From contig OZ059896.1 in NCBI GenBank assembly GCA_964057225.1, forward strand, positions 11,826,501 through 11,890,500: a stretch of DNA of 64,000 nt. The letters are read 5' to 3'. Origin of the DNA: Auanema rhodensis. Its lineage: Eukaryota; Nematoda; Chromadorea; Rhabditida; Rhabditidae. Shown piece after piece: positions 38,019 through 51,444 of this stretch; position 1 is the first letter of the stretch; every line of letters begins with the position of its first letter. The position numbers and the translations under genes were made by a program. The notes beneath the pieces were generated by a model, which was not told where the DNA came from, searched no databases, and worked only from the letters and a program-made list of their open reading frames with translations.

Positions 38019-40200
38019 GATCATCACAATACTGAAATTTAAATGTTTTTCAATGATTAAAATATTAAAAAATGAAATTATGAAATAGTGGTGAAAATAT
38101 AAAATTGTTTAAAATATGGGATTAAATAAAAGAGATGGAGTGAAATGGTTTAGAAAAAACAAAATATTTAAATGTTTCAGTTTTTGAGCATCACAGTATT
38201 CAAAATTTAAATGTTTTTTAATGATGAAAAATTTGAAAAATGAAATTATGAAATTGTGGTAGAAATATAAAATTGTTTAAAATATGGGATTAAATAAAAT
38301 AGATGGAGTGAAATGGTTTAGAAAATACAAAATATTTGAATGTTTCAGTTTTTGATCATCACAATACTGAAATTTAAATGTTTTTCAATGATTAAAATAT
38401 TAAAAAATGAAATTATGAAATAGTGGTAGAATTAAAAAATTGTATAAAATATGGGATTAAATAAAATAGATAGAGTGAAATGGTTTAGAAAATACAAAAT
38501 ATTTAAATGTTTCAGTTTTTGAGCATCACAATATTGAAATTTAAATGTTTTTTAATGATTAAAAATTTGAAAAATGAAATTATGAAATTGTGGTAGAAAT
38601 ATAAAATTGTTTAAAATATGGGATTAAATAAAATAGATGGAGTGAAATGGTTTAGAAAATACAAAATATTTGAATGTTTCAGTTTTTGATCATCACAATA
38701 CTGAAATTTAAATGTTTTTCAATGATTAAAATATTAAAAAATGAAATTATGAAATAGTGGTGAAAATATAAAATTGTTTAAAATATGGGATTAAATAAAA
38801 GAGATGGAGTGAAATGGTTTAGAAAAAACAAAATATTTAAATGTTTCAGTTTTTGAGCATCACAGTATTCAAAATTTAAATGTTTTTTAATGATGAAAAA
38901 TTTGAAAAATGAAATTATGAAATTGTGGTAGAAATATAAAATTGTTTAAAATATGGGATTAAATAAAATAGATGGAGTGAAATGGTTTAGAAAATACAAA
39001 ATATTTGAATGTTTCAGTTTTTGATCATCACAATACTGAAATTTAAATGTTTTTCAATGATTAAAATATTAAAAAATGAAATTATGAAATAGTGGTGAAA
39101 ATATAAAATTGTTTAAAATATGGAATTAAATAAAATAGATGTAGTGAAATGGTTTAGAAAATACAAAATATTTAAATGTTTCAGTTTTTGAGCATCACAA
39201 TATTGAAATTTAAATGTTTTTTAATGATTAAAAATTTGAAAAATGAAATTATGAAATTGTGGTAGAAATATAAAATTGTTTAAAATATGGAATTAAATAA
39301 AAGAGATGGAGTGAAATGGTTTAGAAAATATAAAATATTTAAATGTTTCAGTTTTTGATCATCACAATATTGAAATTTAAATGTTTTTTAATAATTAAAA
39401 ATTTAAAAATTTAAAAAATGAAATTATGAAATAGTGGTAACAATATAAAATTGTTTAAAATATGGGATTAAATAAAAGAGATGGAGTGAAATGGTTTAGA
39501 AAATATAAAATATTTAAATGTTCCAGTTTTTGAGCATCACAGTATTCAAAATTTAAATGTTTTTTAATGATGAAAAATTTGAAAAATGAAATTATGAAAT
39601 TGTGGTAGAAATATAAAATTGTTTAAAATATGGGATTAAATAAAATAGATGGAGTGAAATGGTTTAGAAAATACAAAATATTTGAATGTTTCAGTTTTTG
39701 ATCATCACAATACTGAAATTTAAATGTTTTTCAATGATTAAAATATTAAAAAATGAAATTATGAAATAGTGGTGAAAATATAAAATTGTTTAAAATATGG
39801 GATTAAATAAAAGAGATGGAGTGAAATGGTTTAGAAAAAACAAAATATTTAAATGTTTCAGTTTTTGAGCATCACAGTATTCAAAATTTAAATGTTTTTT
39901 AATGATGAAAAATTTAAGAATGAAATTATGAAATAGTGGTAGAATTATGAAACTGTTTAAAATATGGAATTAAATAAAATAGATGTAGTGAAATGGTTTA
40001 GAAAATACAAAATATTTAAATGTTTCAGTTTTTGAGCATCACAATATTGAAATTTAAATGTTTTTTAATGATTAAAATATTAAAAAATGAAATTATGAAA
40101 TAGTGGTAGAAATATAAAATTGTTTAAAATATGGAATTAAATAAAAGAGATGGAGTGAAATGGTTTAGAAAATACAAAATATTTGAATGTTTCAGTTTTT
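38019..40200 (+). repeat. 13-mer HOR, 2182 bp, first copy
   Basis: Starts 38019, 38354, 38521, 38688, 39023, 39190, 39357 and 39532 all have partners 2182 bp downstream. The unit is built largely from hybrids: b/j, k/e, b/d, e, b/j, k/e, then a b/j start that changes to a k-type end (GGAATT, GATGTAGTG), f, g, k/e. Homology to the second copy is continuous to about 39.57 kb. The rest of the unit (k/e tail, b/j, k, a b-like monomer) differs. A private AAACTG lies near 39951. Confidence 0.85.
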
Positions 40201-41757
40201 GATCATCACAATACTGAAATTTAAATGTTTTTCAATGATTAAAATATTAAAAAATGAAATTATGAAATAGTGGTGAAAATATAAAATTGTTTAAAATATG
40301 GGATTAAATAAAAGAGATGGAGTGAAATGGTTTAGAAAAAACAAAATATTTAAATGTTTCAGTTTTTGAGCATCACAGTATTCAAAATTTAAATGTTTTT
40401 TAATGATGAAAAATTTGAAAAATGAAATTATGAAATTGTGGTAGAAATATAAAATTGTTTAAAATATGGGATTAAATAAAATAGATGGAGTGAAATGGTT
40501 TAGAAAATACAAAATATTTAAATGTTTCAGTTTTTGATCATCACAATACTGAAATTTAAATGTTTTTCAATGATTAAAATATTAAAAAATGAAATTATGA
40601 AATAGTGGTAGAATTAAAAAATTGTATAAAATATGGGATTAAATAAAATAGATAGAGTGAAATGGTTTAGAAAATACAAAATATTTAAATGTTTCAGTTT
40701 TTGAGCATCACAATATTGAAATTTAAATGTTTTTTAATGATTAAAAATTTGAAAAATGAAATTATGAAATTGTGGTAGAAATATAAAATTGTTTAAAATA
40801 TGGGATTAAATAAAATAGATGGAGTGAAATGGTTTAGAAAATACAAAATATTTGAATGTTTCAGTTTTTGATCATCACAATACTGAAATTTAAATGTTTT
40901 TCAATGATTAAAATATTAAAAAATGAAATTATGAAATAGTGGTGAAAATATAAAATTGTTTAAAATATGGGATTAAATAAAAGAGATGGAGTGAAATGGT
41001 TTAGAAAAAACAAAATATTTAAATGTTTCAGTTTTTGAGCATCACAGTATTCAAAATTTAAATGTTTTTTAATGATGAAAAATTTGAAAAATGAAATTAT
41101 GAAATTGTGGTAGAAATATAAAATTGTTTAAAATATGGGATTAAATAAAATAGATGGAGTGAAATGGTTTAGAAAATACAAAATATTTGAATGTTTCAGT
41201 TTTTGATCATCACAATACTGAAATTTAAATGTTTTTCAATGATTAAAATATTAAAAAATGAAATTATGAAATAGTGGTGAAAATATAAAATTGTTTAAAA
41301 TATGGAATTAAATAAAATAGATGTAGTGAAATGGTTTAGAAAATACAAAATATTTAAATGTTTCAGTTTTTGAGCATCACAATATTGAAATTTAAATGTT
41401 TTTTAATGATTAAAAATTTGAAAAATGAAATTATGAAATTGTGGTAGAAATATAAAATTGTTTAAAATATGGAATTAAATAAAAGAGATGGAGTGAAATG
41501 GTTTAGAAAATATAAAATATTTAAATGTTTCAGTTTTTGATCATCACAATATTGAAATTTAAATGTTTTTTAATAATTAAAAATTTAAAAATTTAAAAAA
41601 TGAAATTATGAAATAGTGGTAACAATATAAAATTGTTTAAAATATGGGATTAAATAAAAGAGATGGAGTGAAATGGTTTAGAAAATATAAAATATTTAAA
41701 TGTTCCAGTTTTTGAGCATCACAGTATTCAAAATTTAAATGTTTTTTAATGATGAAA
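40201..41757 (+). repeat. 13-mer HOR, 2182 bp, second copy
   Basis: This repeats 38019-39575. The copies part inside a k-start monomer: the first continues as TTTGAAAAATG, the second as TTTAAGAATG. One further change is TTTAAATG near 40510, where the first copy has TTTGAATG. Confidence 0.86.
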
Positions 41758-44726
41758 AATTTAAGAATGAAATTATGAAATAGTGGTAGAATTATGAAAT
41801 TGTTTAAAATATGGAATTAAATAAAATAGATGGAGTGAAATGGTTTAGAAAATACAAAATATTTAAATGTTTCAGTTTTTGAGCATCACAATATTGAAAT
41901 TTAAATGTTTTTTAATGATTAAAAATTTGAAAAATGAAATTATGAAATTGTGGTAGAAATATAAAATTGTTTAAAATATGGAATTAAATAAAAGAGATGG
42001 AGTGAAATGGTTTAGAAAATATAAAATATTTAAATGTTTCAGTTTTTGATCATCACAATATTGAAATTTAAATGTTTTTTAATAATTAAAAATTTAAAAA
42101 TTTAAAAAATGAAATTATGAAATAGTGGTAACAATATAAAATTGTTTAAAATATGGGATTAAATAAAAGAGATGGAGTGAAATGGTTTAGAAAATACAAA
42201 ATATTTAAATGTTTCAGTTTTTGAGCATCACAATATTGAAATTTAAATGTTTTTTAATGTTTAAAAATTTTAAGAATGAAATTATGAAATAGTGGTAAAA
42301 ATATAAAATTGTTTAAAATATGAGATTAAATAAAAGAGATGGAGTGAAATGGTTTAGAAAATACAAAATATTTGAATGTTTCAGTTTTTGATCATCACAA
42401 TATTGAAATTTAAATGTTTTTTAATAATTAAAAATTTAAAAAATGAAATTATGAAATTGTGAAAGAATTAAAAAATTGTATAAAATATGGGATTAAATAA
42501 AATAGATGGAGTGAAATGGTTTAGAAAATACAAAATATTTAAATGTTTCAGTTTTTGAGCATCACAATACTGAAATTTAAATGTTTTTCAATGATTAAAA
42601 TATTAAAAAATGAAATTATGAAATAGTGGTAGAAATATAAAATTGTTTAAAATATGGAATTAAATAAAAGAGATGGAGTGAAATGGTTTAGAAAATACAA
42701 AATATTTAAATGTTTCAGTTTTTGAGCATCACAATACTGAAATTTAAATGTTTTTCAATGATTAAAATATTAAAAAATGAAATTATGAAATAGTGGTAGA
42801 AATATAAAATTGTTTAAAATATGGAATTAAATAAAAGAGATGGAGTGAAATGGTTTAGAAAAAACAAAATATTTGAATGTTTCAGTTTTTGATCATCACA
42901 ATATTGAAATTTAAATGTTTTTTAATGATTGAAAATTTAAAAAATGAAATTATGAAATTGTGGTAGAATTAAAAAATTGTATAAAATATGGGATTAAATA
43001 AAATAGATAGAGTGAAATGGTTTAGAAAATACAAAATATTTAAATGTTTCAGTTTTTGAGCATCACAATATTGAAATTTAAATGTTTTTTAATGATTAAA
43101 AATTTGAAAAATGAAATTATGAAATTGTGGTAGAAATATAAAATTGTTTAAAATATGGGATTAAATAAAATAGATGGAGTGAAATGGTTTAGAAAATACA
43201 AAATATTTGAATGTTTCAGTTTTTGATCATCACAATATTGAAATTTAAATGTTTTTTAATGATTAAAAATTTAAAAAATGAAATTATGAAATTGTGGTAG
43301 AATTAAAAAATTGTATAAAATATGGGATTAAATAAAATAGATGGAGTGAAATGGTTTAGAAAATACAAAATATTTAAATGTTTCAGTTTTTGAGCATCAC
43401 AATACTGAAATTTAAATGTTTTTCAATGATTAAAATATTAAAAAATGAAATTATGAAATAGTGGTAGAAATATAAAATTGTTTAAAATATGGAATTAAAT
43501 AAAAGAGATGGAGTGAAATGGTTTAGAAAATACAAAATATTTAAATGTTTCAGTTTTTGAGCATCACAATACTGAAATTTAAATGTTTTTCAATGATTAA
43601 AATATTAAAAAATGAAATTATGAAATAGTGGTAGAAATATAAAATTGTTTAAAATATGGAATTAAATAAAAGAGATGGAGTGAAATGGTTTAGAAAAAAC
43701 AAAATATTTGAATGTTTCAGTTTTTGATCATCACAATATTGAAATTTAAATGTTTTTTAATGATTGAAAATTTAAAAAATGAAATTATGAAATTGTGGTA
43801 GAATTAAAAAATTGTATAAAATATGGGATTAAATAAAATAGATAGAGTGAAATGGTTTAGAAAATACAAAATATTTAAATGTTTCAGTTTTTGAGCATCA
43901 CAATATTGAAATTTAAATGTTTTTTAATGATTAAAAATTTGAAAAATGAATTTATGAAATTGTGGTAGAAATATAAAATTGTTTAAAATATGGGATTAAA
44001 TAAAATAGATGGAGTGAAATGGTTTAGAAAATACAAAATATTTGAATGTTTCAGTTTTTGATCATCACAATATTGAAATTTAAATGTTTTTTAATGATTA
44101 AAAATTTGAAAAATGAAATTATGAAATTGTGGTAGAAATATAAAATTGTTTAAAATATGGGATTAAATAAAATAGATGGAGTGAAATGGTTTAGAAAATA
44201 CAAAATATTTGAATGTTTCAGTTTTGATCATCACAATATTAAAATTTAAATGTTTTTTAATAATTAAAAATTTAAAAAATAAGATTATGAAATAGTGGTA
44301 AAAATATAAAATTGTTTAAAATATGGGATTAAATAAAATAGATGGAGTGAAATGGTTTAGAAAATACAAAATATTTGAATGTTTCAGTTTTTGAGCATCA
44401 CAATATTAAAATTTAAATGTTTTTTAATGATTGAAAATTTAAAAAATGAAATTATGAAATTGTGGTAGAATTAAAAAATTGTATAAAATATGGGATTAAA
44501 TAAAATAGATGGAGTGAAATGGTTTAGAAAATACAAAATATTTAAATGTTTCAGTTTTTGAGCATCACAATACTGAAATTTAAATGTTTTTCAATGATTA
44601 AAATATTAAAAAATGAAATTATGAAATAGTGGTAAAAATATAAAATTGTTTAAAATATGGGATTAAATAAAAGAGATGGAGTGAAATGGTTTAGAAAATA
44701 TAAAATATTTAAATATTCCAGTTTTT
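41758..44726 (+). repeat. k-f-g-h-n-b-c-d-e-n-b-c-d-e-e-i-m-b run
   Basis: The first part, to 42.86 kb, is the partner of 36.45-37.99 kb. The second, 42.69-44.63 kb, is the partner of 32.95-34.89 kb (offset 9738 bp). Private changes: GAATTTATG near 43950 and AAATATTCCAG near 44711. The run ends in an ACTG monomer with GTGGTAAAAATAT that leads into L at 44727. Confidence 0.84.
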
Positions 44727-47690
44727 GAGCATCACAATATTGAAATTTAAGTGTTTTTTAATGATTAAAAATTTTAAGAATGAAATTATGAAATAGTGGT
44801 AAAAATATAAAATTGTTTAAAATATGGGATTAAATAAAAGAGATGGAGTGAAATGGTTTAGAAAATACAAAATATTTAAATGTTTCAGTTTTTGATCATC
44901 ACAATATTGAAATTTTAATTTTTTTTAATAATTAAAAATTTAAGAATTTAAAAAATGAAATTATGAAATAGTGGTGAAAATATAAAATTGTTTAAAATAT
45001 GGGATTAAATAAAAGAGATGGAGTGAAATGGTTTAGAAAAAACAAAATATTTAAATGTTTCAGTTTTTGAGCATCACAGTATTCAAAATTTAAATGTTTT
45101 TTAATGATGAAAAATTTAAGAATGAAATTATGAAATAGTGGTAGAATTATGAAATTGTTTAAAATATGGAATTAAATAAAATAGATGTAGTGAAATGGTT
45201 TAGAAAATACAAAATATTTAAATGTTTCAGTTTTTGAGCATCACAATATTGAAATTTAAATGTTTTTTAATGATTAAAAATTTGAAAAATGAAATTATGA
45301 AATAGTGGTAAAAATATAAAATTGTTTAAAATATGGGATTAAATAAAAGAGATGGAGTGAAATGGTTTAGAAAATACAAAATATTTAAATGTTTCAGTTT
45401 TGATCATCACAATATTAAAATTTAAATGTTTTTTAATAATTAAAAAGTTAAAAAATAAGATTATGAAATAGTGGTAAAAATATAAAATTGTTTAAAATAT
45501 GGGATTAAATAAAATAGATGGAGTGAAATGGTTTAGAAAATACAAAATATTTAAATGTTTCAGTTTTTGAGCATCACAATATTGAAATTTAAATGTTTTT
45601 TAATGATTAAAATTTAAAAAATGAAATTATGGAATTGTGGTAGAAATATAAAATGTTTAAAATATGGGATTAAATAAAATAGATGGAGTGAAATGGTTTA
45701 GAAAATACAAAATATTTAAATGTTTCAGTTTTTGAGCATCACAATACTGAAATTTAAATGTTTTTCAATGATTAAAATATTAAAAAATGAAATTATGAAA
45801 TTGTGGTAGAAATATAAAATTGTTTAAAATATGGAATTAAATAAAAGAGATAGAGTGAAATGGTTTAGAAAATACAAAATATTTAAATGTTTCAGTTTTG
45901 ATCATCACAATATTAAAATTTAAATGTTTTTTAATAATTAAAAATTTAAAAAATGAAATTATGAAATAGTGGTGAAAATATAAAATTGTTTAAAATATGG
46001 GATTAAATAAAAGAGATGGAGTGAAATGGTTTAGAAAATATAAAATATTTAAATGTTCCAGTTTTTGAGCATCACAATATTGAAATTTAAGTGTTTTTTA
46101 ATGATTAAAAATTTTAAGAATGAAATTATGAAATAGTGGTAGAAATATAAAATTGTTTAAAATATGGAATTAAATAAAAGAGATAGAGTGAAATGGTTTA
46201 GAAAATACAAAATATTTAAATGTTTCAGTTTTGATCATCACAATATTAAAATTTAAATGTTTTTTAATAATTAAAAATTTAAAAAATGAAATTATGAAAT
46301 AGTGGTGAAAATATAAAATTGTTTAAAATATGGGATTAAATAAAAGAGATGGAGTGAAATGGTTTAGAAAGTATAAAATATTTAAATGTTCCAGTTTTTG
46401 AGCATCACAATATTGAAATTTAAGTGTTTTTTAATGATTAAAAATTTTAAGAATGAAATTATGAAATAGTGGTAAAAATATAAAATTGTTTAAAATATGG
46501 GATTAAATAAAAGAGATGGAGTGAAATGGTTTAGAAAATACAAAATATTTAAATGTTTCAGTTTTTGATCATCACAATATTGAAATTTTAATTTTTTTTA
46601 ATAATTAAAAATTTAAGAATTTAAAAAATGAAATTATGAAATAGTGGTGAAAATATAAAATTGTTTAAAATATGGGATTAAATAAAAGAGATGGAGTGAA
46701 ATGGTTTAGAAAAAACAAAATATTTGAATGTTTCAGTTTTTGAGCATCACAGTATTCAAAATTTAAATGTTTTTTAATGATGAAAAATTTAAGAATGAAA
46801 TTATGAAATAGTGGTAGAATTATGAAATTGTTTAAAATATGGAATTAAATAAAATAGATGTAGTGAAATGGTTTAGAAAATACAAAATATTTAAATGTTT
46901 CAGTTTTTGAGCATCACAATATTGAAATTTAAATGTTTTTTAATGATTAAAAATTTGAAAAATGAAATTATGAAATAGTGGTAAAAATATAAAATTGTTT
47001 AAAATATGGGATTAAATAAAAGAGATGGAGTGAAATGGTTTAGAAAATACAAAATATTTAAATGTTTCAGTTTTGATCATCACAATATTAAAATTTAAAT
47101 GTTTTTTAATAATTAAAAAGTTAAAAAATAAGATTATGAAATAGTGGTAAAAATATAAAATTGTTTAAAATATGGGATTAAATAAAATAGATGGAGTGAA
47201 ATGGTTTAGAAAATACAAAATATTTAAATGTTTCAGTTTTTGAGCATCACAATATTGAAATTTAAATGTTTTTTAATGATTAAAATTTAAAAAATGAAAT
47301 TATGGAATTGTGGTAGAAATATAAAATGTTTAAAATATGGGATTAAATAAAATAGATGGAGTGAAATGGTTTAGAAAATACAAAATATTTAAATGTTTCA
47401 GTTTTTGAGCATCACAATACTGAAATTTAAATGTTTTTCAATGATTAAAATATTAAAAAATGAAATTATGAAATTGTGGTAGAAATATAAAATTGTTTAA
47501 AATATGGAATTAAATAAAAGAGATAGAGTGAAATGGTTTAGAAAATACAAAATATTTAAATGTTTCAGTTTTGATCATCACAATATTAAAATTTAAATGT
47601 TTTTTAATAATTAAAAATTTAAAAAATGAAATTATGAAATAGTGGTGAAAATATAAAATTGTTTAAAATATGGGATTAAATAAAAGAGAT
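44727..47690 (+). repeat. 10-mer HOR, 1673 bp, one full and one partial copy
   Basis: L starts at 44727 and 46400, j at 44894 and 46567, and the rare TATGGAATTG at 45629 and 47302: all 1673 bp apart. The unit includes a monomer with AAAAAGTTAAAAAATAAG and one shortened by a lost T in TATAAAATGTTTAAAA. The second copy ends near 47.69 kb, where AGAAAAAAC replaces AGAAAGTATAAAA. Confidence 0.89.
45900..46566 (+). repeat. Dimer tandem, 333 bp, inside the 10-mer
   Basis: GATC starts at 45900 and 46233 and L starts at 46067 and 46400 are each 333 bp apart (166 + 167). Each dimer is a TTTTGATC monomer with AATTTAAAAAATG and GTGGTGAAAATAT, followed by L. The second L-preceding monomer has a private AGAAAGTATAAAA. 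The dimer is duplicated only in the first 10-mer copy. Confidence 0.85.
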
Positions 47691-49091
47691 GGAGTGAAAT
47701 GGTTTAGAAAAAACAAAATATTTAAATGTTTCAGTTTTTGAGCATCACAGTATTCAAAATTTAAATGTTTTTTAATGACGAAAAATTTAAGAATGAAATT
47801 ATGAAATAGTGGTAGAATTATGAAATTGTTTAAAATATGGAATTAAATAAAATAGATGTAGTGAAATGGTTTAGAAAATACAAAATATTTAAATGTTTCA
47901 GTTTTTGAGCATCACAATATTAAAATTTAAGTGTTTTTTAATGATTAAAAATTTGAAAAATGAAATTATGAAATAGTGGTAAAAATATAAAATTGTTTAA
48001 AATATGGGATTAAATAAAAGAGATGGAGTGAAATGGTTTAGAAAATACAAAATATTTAAATGTTTCAGTTTTTGATCATCACAATATTGAAATATAAATG
48101 TTTTTTAATAATAAAAAATTTAAAAATTTAAAAAATGAAATTATGAAATAGTGGTGAAAATATAAAATTGTTTAAAATATGGGATTAAATAAAAGAGATG
48201 GAGTGAAATGGTTTAGAAAATACAAAATATTTAAATGTTTCAGTTTTTGAGCATCACAATATTGAAATTTAAATGTTTTTTAATGATTGAAAGTTTAAAA
48301 AATGAAATTATGAAATTGTGGTAGAATTAAAAAATTGTATGAAATATGGGATTAAATAAAATAGATAGAGTGAAATGGTTTAGAAAATACAAAATATTTA
48401 AATGTTTCAGTTTTTGAGCATCACAATATTGAAATTTAAATGTTTTTTAATGATTAAAAATTTGAAAAATGAAATTATGAAATTGTGGTAGAAATATAAA
48501 ATTGTTTAAAATATGGAATTAAATAAAAGAGATGGAGTGAAATGGTTTAGAAAATACAAAATATTCAACTGTTTCAGTTTTTGAGCATCACAATATTGAA
48601 ATTTAAATGTTTTTTAATGATCAAAAATTTAAAAAATGAAATTATGAAATAGTGGTAGAAATATAAAATTGTTTAAAATATGGAATTAAATAAAAGAGAT
48701 GGAGTGAAATGGTTTAGAAAATATAAAATATTTAAATGTTTCAGTTTTTGATCATCACAATATTGAAATTTAAATGTTTTTTAATAATTAAAAATTTAAA
48801 AATTTAAAAAATGAAATTATGAAATAGTGGTAACAATATAAAATTGTTTAAAATATGGGATTAAATAAAAGAGATGGAGTGAAATGGTTTAGAAAATACA
48901 AAATATTTAAATGTTTCAGTTTTTGAGCATCACAATATTGAAATTTAAATGTTTTTTAATGTTTAAAAATTTTAAGAATGAAATTATGAAATAGTGGTAA
49001 AAATATAAAATTGTTTAAAATATGAGATTAAATAAAAGAGATGGAGTGAAATGGTTTAGAAAATACAAAATATTTGAATGTTTCAGTTTTT
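47691..49091 (+). repeat. Mixed monomers; 47.91-48.55 kb recurs at 58.94-59.58 kb
   Basis: A k monomer with the CpG-containing GATGACG (47779) is followed by a TTAAGTG monomer (47907), a GATC monomer with ATATAAATG and AATAATAAAAAATTT, one with GTATGAAATATGGG and GATAGAG, then f and an ATTCAACTG junction. The starts at 47907 and the GTATG marker at 48337 recur 11031 bp later (58938 and 59368; 66 monomers). After 48.58 kb come an AATGATCAAAAATTT monomer, g and h. Confidence 0.8.
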
Positions 49092-50777
49092 GATCATCAC
49101 AATATTGAAATTTAAATGTTTTTTAATAATTAAAAATTTAAAAATTTAAAAAATGAAATTATGAAATTGTGGTAGAATTAAAAAATTGTATAAAATATGG
49201 GATTAAATAAAATAGATGGAGTGAAATGGTTTAGAAAATACAAAATATTTAAATGTTTCAGTTTTTGAGCATCACAATACTGAAATTTAAATGTTTTTCA
49301 ATGACTAAAATATTAAAAAATGAAATTATGAAATAGTGGTAGAAATATAAAATTGTTTAAAATATGGAATTAAATAAAAGAGATGGAGTGAAATGGTTTA
49401 GAAAATACAAAATATTTAAATGTTTCAGTTTTTGAGCATCACAATACTGAAATTTAAATGTTTTTCAATGATTAAAATATTAAAAAATGAAATTATGAAA
49501 TAGTGGTAGAAATATAAAATTGTTTAAAATATGGAATTAAATAAAAGAGATGGAGTGAAATGGTTTAGAAAAAACAAAATATTTGAATGTTTCAGTTTTT
49601 GATCATCACAATATTGAAATTTAAATGTTTTTTAATGATTGAAAATTTAAAAAATGAAATTATGAAATTGTGGTAGAATTAAAAAATTGTATAAAATATG
49701 GGATTAAATAAAATAGATAGAGTGAAATGGTTTAGAAAATACAAAATATTTAAATGTTTCAGTTTTTGAGCATCACAATATTGAAATTTAAATGTTTTTT
49801 AATGATTAAAAATTTGAAAAATGAAATTATGAAATTGTGGTAGAAATATAAAATTGTTTAAAATATGGGATTAAATAAAATAGATGGAGTGAAATGGTTT
49901 AGAAAATACAAAATATTTGAATGTTTCAGTTTTTGATCATCACAATATTGAAATTTAAATGTTTTTTAATAATTAAAAATTTAAAAATTTAAAAAATGAA
50001 ATTATGAAATTGTGGTAGAATTAAAAAATTGTATAAAATATGGGATTAAATAAAATAGATGGAGTGAAATGGTTTAGAAAATACAAAATATTTAAATGTT
50101 TCAGTTTTTGAGCATCACAATACTGAAATTTAAATGTTTTTCAATGATTAAAATATTAAAAAATGAAATTATGAAATAGTGGTAGAAATATAAAATTGTT
50201 TAAAATATGGAATTAAATAAAAGAGATGGAGTGAAATGGTTTAGAAAATACAAAATATTTAAATGTTTCAGTTTTTGAGCATCACAATACTGAAATTTAA
50301 ATGTTTTTCAATGATTAAAATATTAAAAAATGAAATTATGAAATAGTGGTAGAAATATAAAATTGTTTAAAATATGGAATTAAATAAAAGAGATGGAGTG
50401 AAATGGTTTAGAAAAAACAAAATATTTGAATGTTTCAGTTTTTGATCATCACAATATTGAAATTTAAATGTTTTTTAATGATTGAAAATTTAAAAAATGA
50501 AATTATGAAATTGTGGTAGAATTAAAAAATTGTATAAAATATGGGATTAAATAAAATAGATAGAGTGAAATGGTTTAGAAAATACAAAATATTTAAATGT
50601 TTCAGTTTTTGAGCATCACAATATTGAAATTTAAATGTTTTTTAATGATTAAAAATTTGAAAAATGAAATTATGAAATTGTGGTAGAAATATAAAATTGT
50701 TTAAAATATGGGATTAAATAAAATAGATGGAGTGAAATGGTTTAGAAAATACAAAATATTTGAATGTTTCAGTTTTT
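49092..50777 (+). repeat. 5-mer HOR a-b-c-d-e, 843 bp, two tandem copies
   Basis: Type a monomers at 49092 and 49935, then the next GATC monomer at 50778, are 843 bp apart. The order is a (174 bp), b, c, d, e. I noticed one clear difference: AATGACTAAAA near 49303 in the first copy, where the second has AATGATTAAAA. Confidence 0.9.
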
Positions 50778-51444
50778 GATCATCACAATATTGAAATTTA
50801 AATGTTTTTTAATGATTGAAAATTTGAAAAATGAAATTATGAAATTGTGGTAGAAATATAAAATTGTTTAAAATATGGGATTAAATAAAATAGATGGAGT
50901 GAAATGGTTTAGAAAATACAAAATATTTGAATGTTTCAGTTTTGATCATCACAATATTAAAATTTAAATGTTTTTCAATGATTAAAATATTAAAAAATGA
51001 AATTATGAAATTGTGGTAGAAATATAAAATTGTTTAAAATATGGAATTAAATAAAATAGATGGAGTGAAATGGTTTAGAAAATACAAAATATTTAAATGT
51101 TTCAGTTTTTGAGCATCACAATACTGAAATTTAAATGTTTTTCAATGATTAAAATATTAAAAAATGAAATTATGAAATAGTGGTAAAAATATAAAATTGT
51201 TTAAAATATGGGATTAAATGAAAGAGATGGAGTGAAATGGTTTAGAAAATATAAAATATTTAAATGTTCCAGTTTTTGAGCATCACAATATTGAAATTTA
51301 AGTGTTTTTTAATGATTAAAAATTTTAAGAATGAAATTATGAAATAGTGGTAAAAATATAAAATTGTTTAAAATATGGGATTAAATAAAAGAGATGGAGT
51401 GAAATGGTTTAGAAAATACAAAATATTTAAATGTTTCAGTTTTT
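50778..51444 (+). repeat. Transition e, b-type pair, L
   Basis: An e monomer ending in the 166 bp form is followed by a TTTTGATC monomer whose first bases match i (ATTAAAATTTAAATG) but which continues as b (TCAATG, TATTAAAAAATG, ATTGTGGTAG). It is thus another hybrid. Then an ACTG monomer with TTAAATGAAAGAG and an L monomer lead to j at 51445. Confidence 0.78.
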
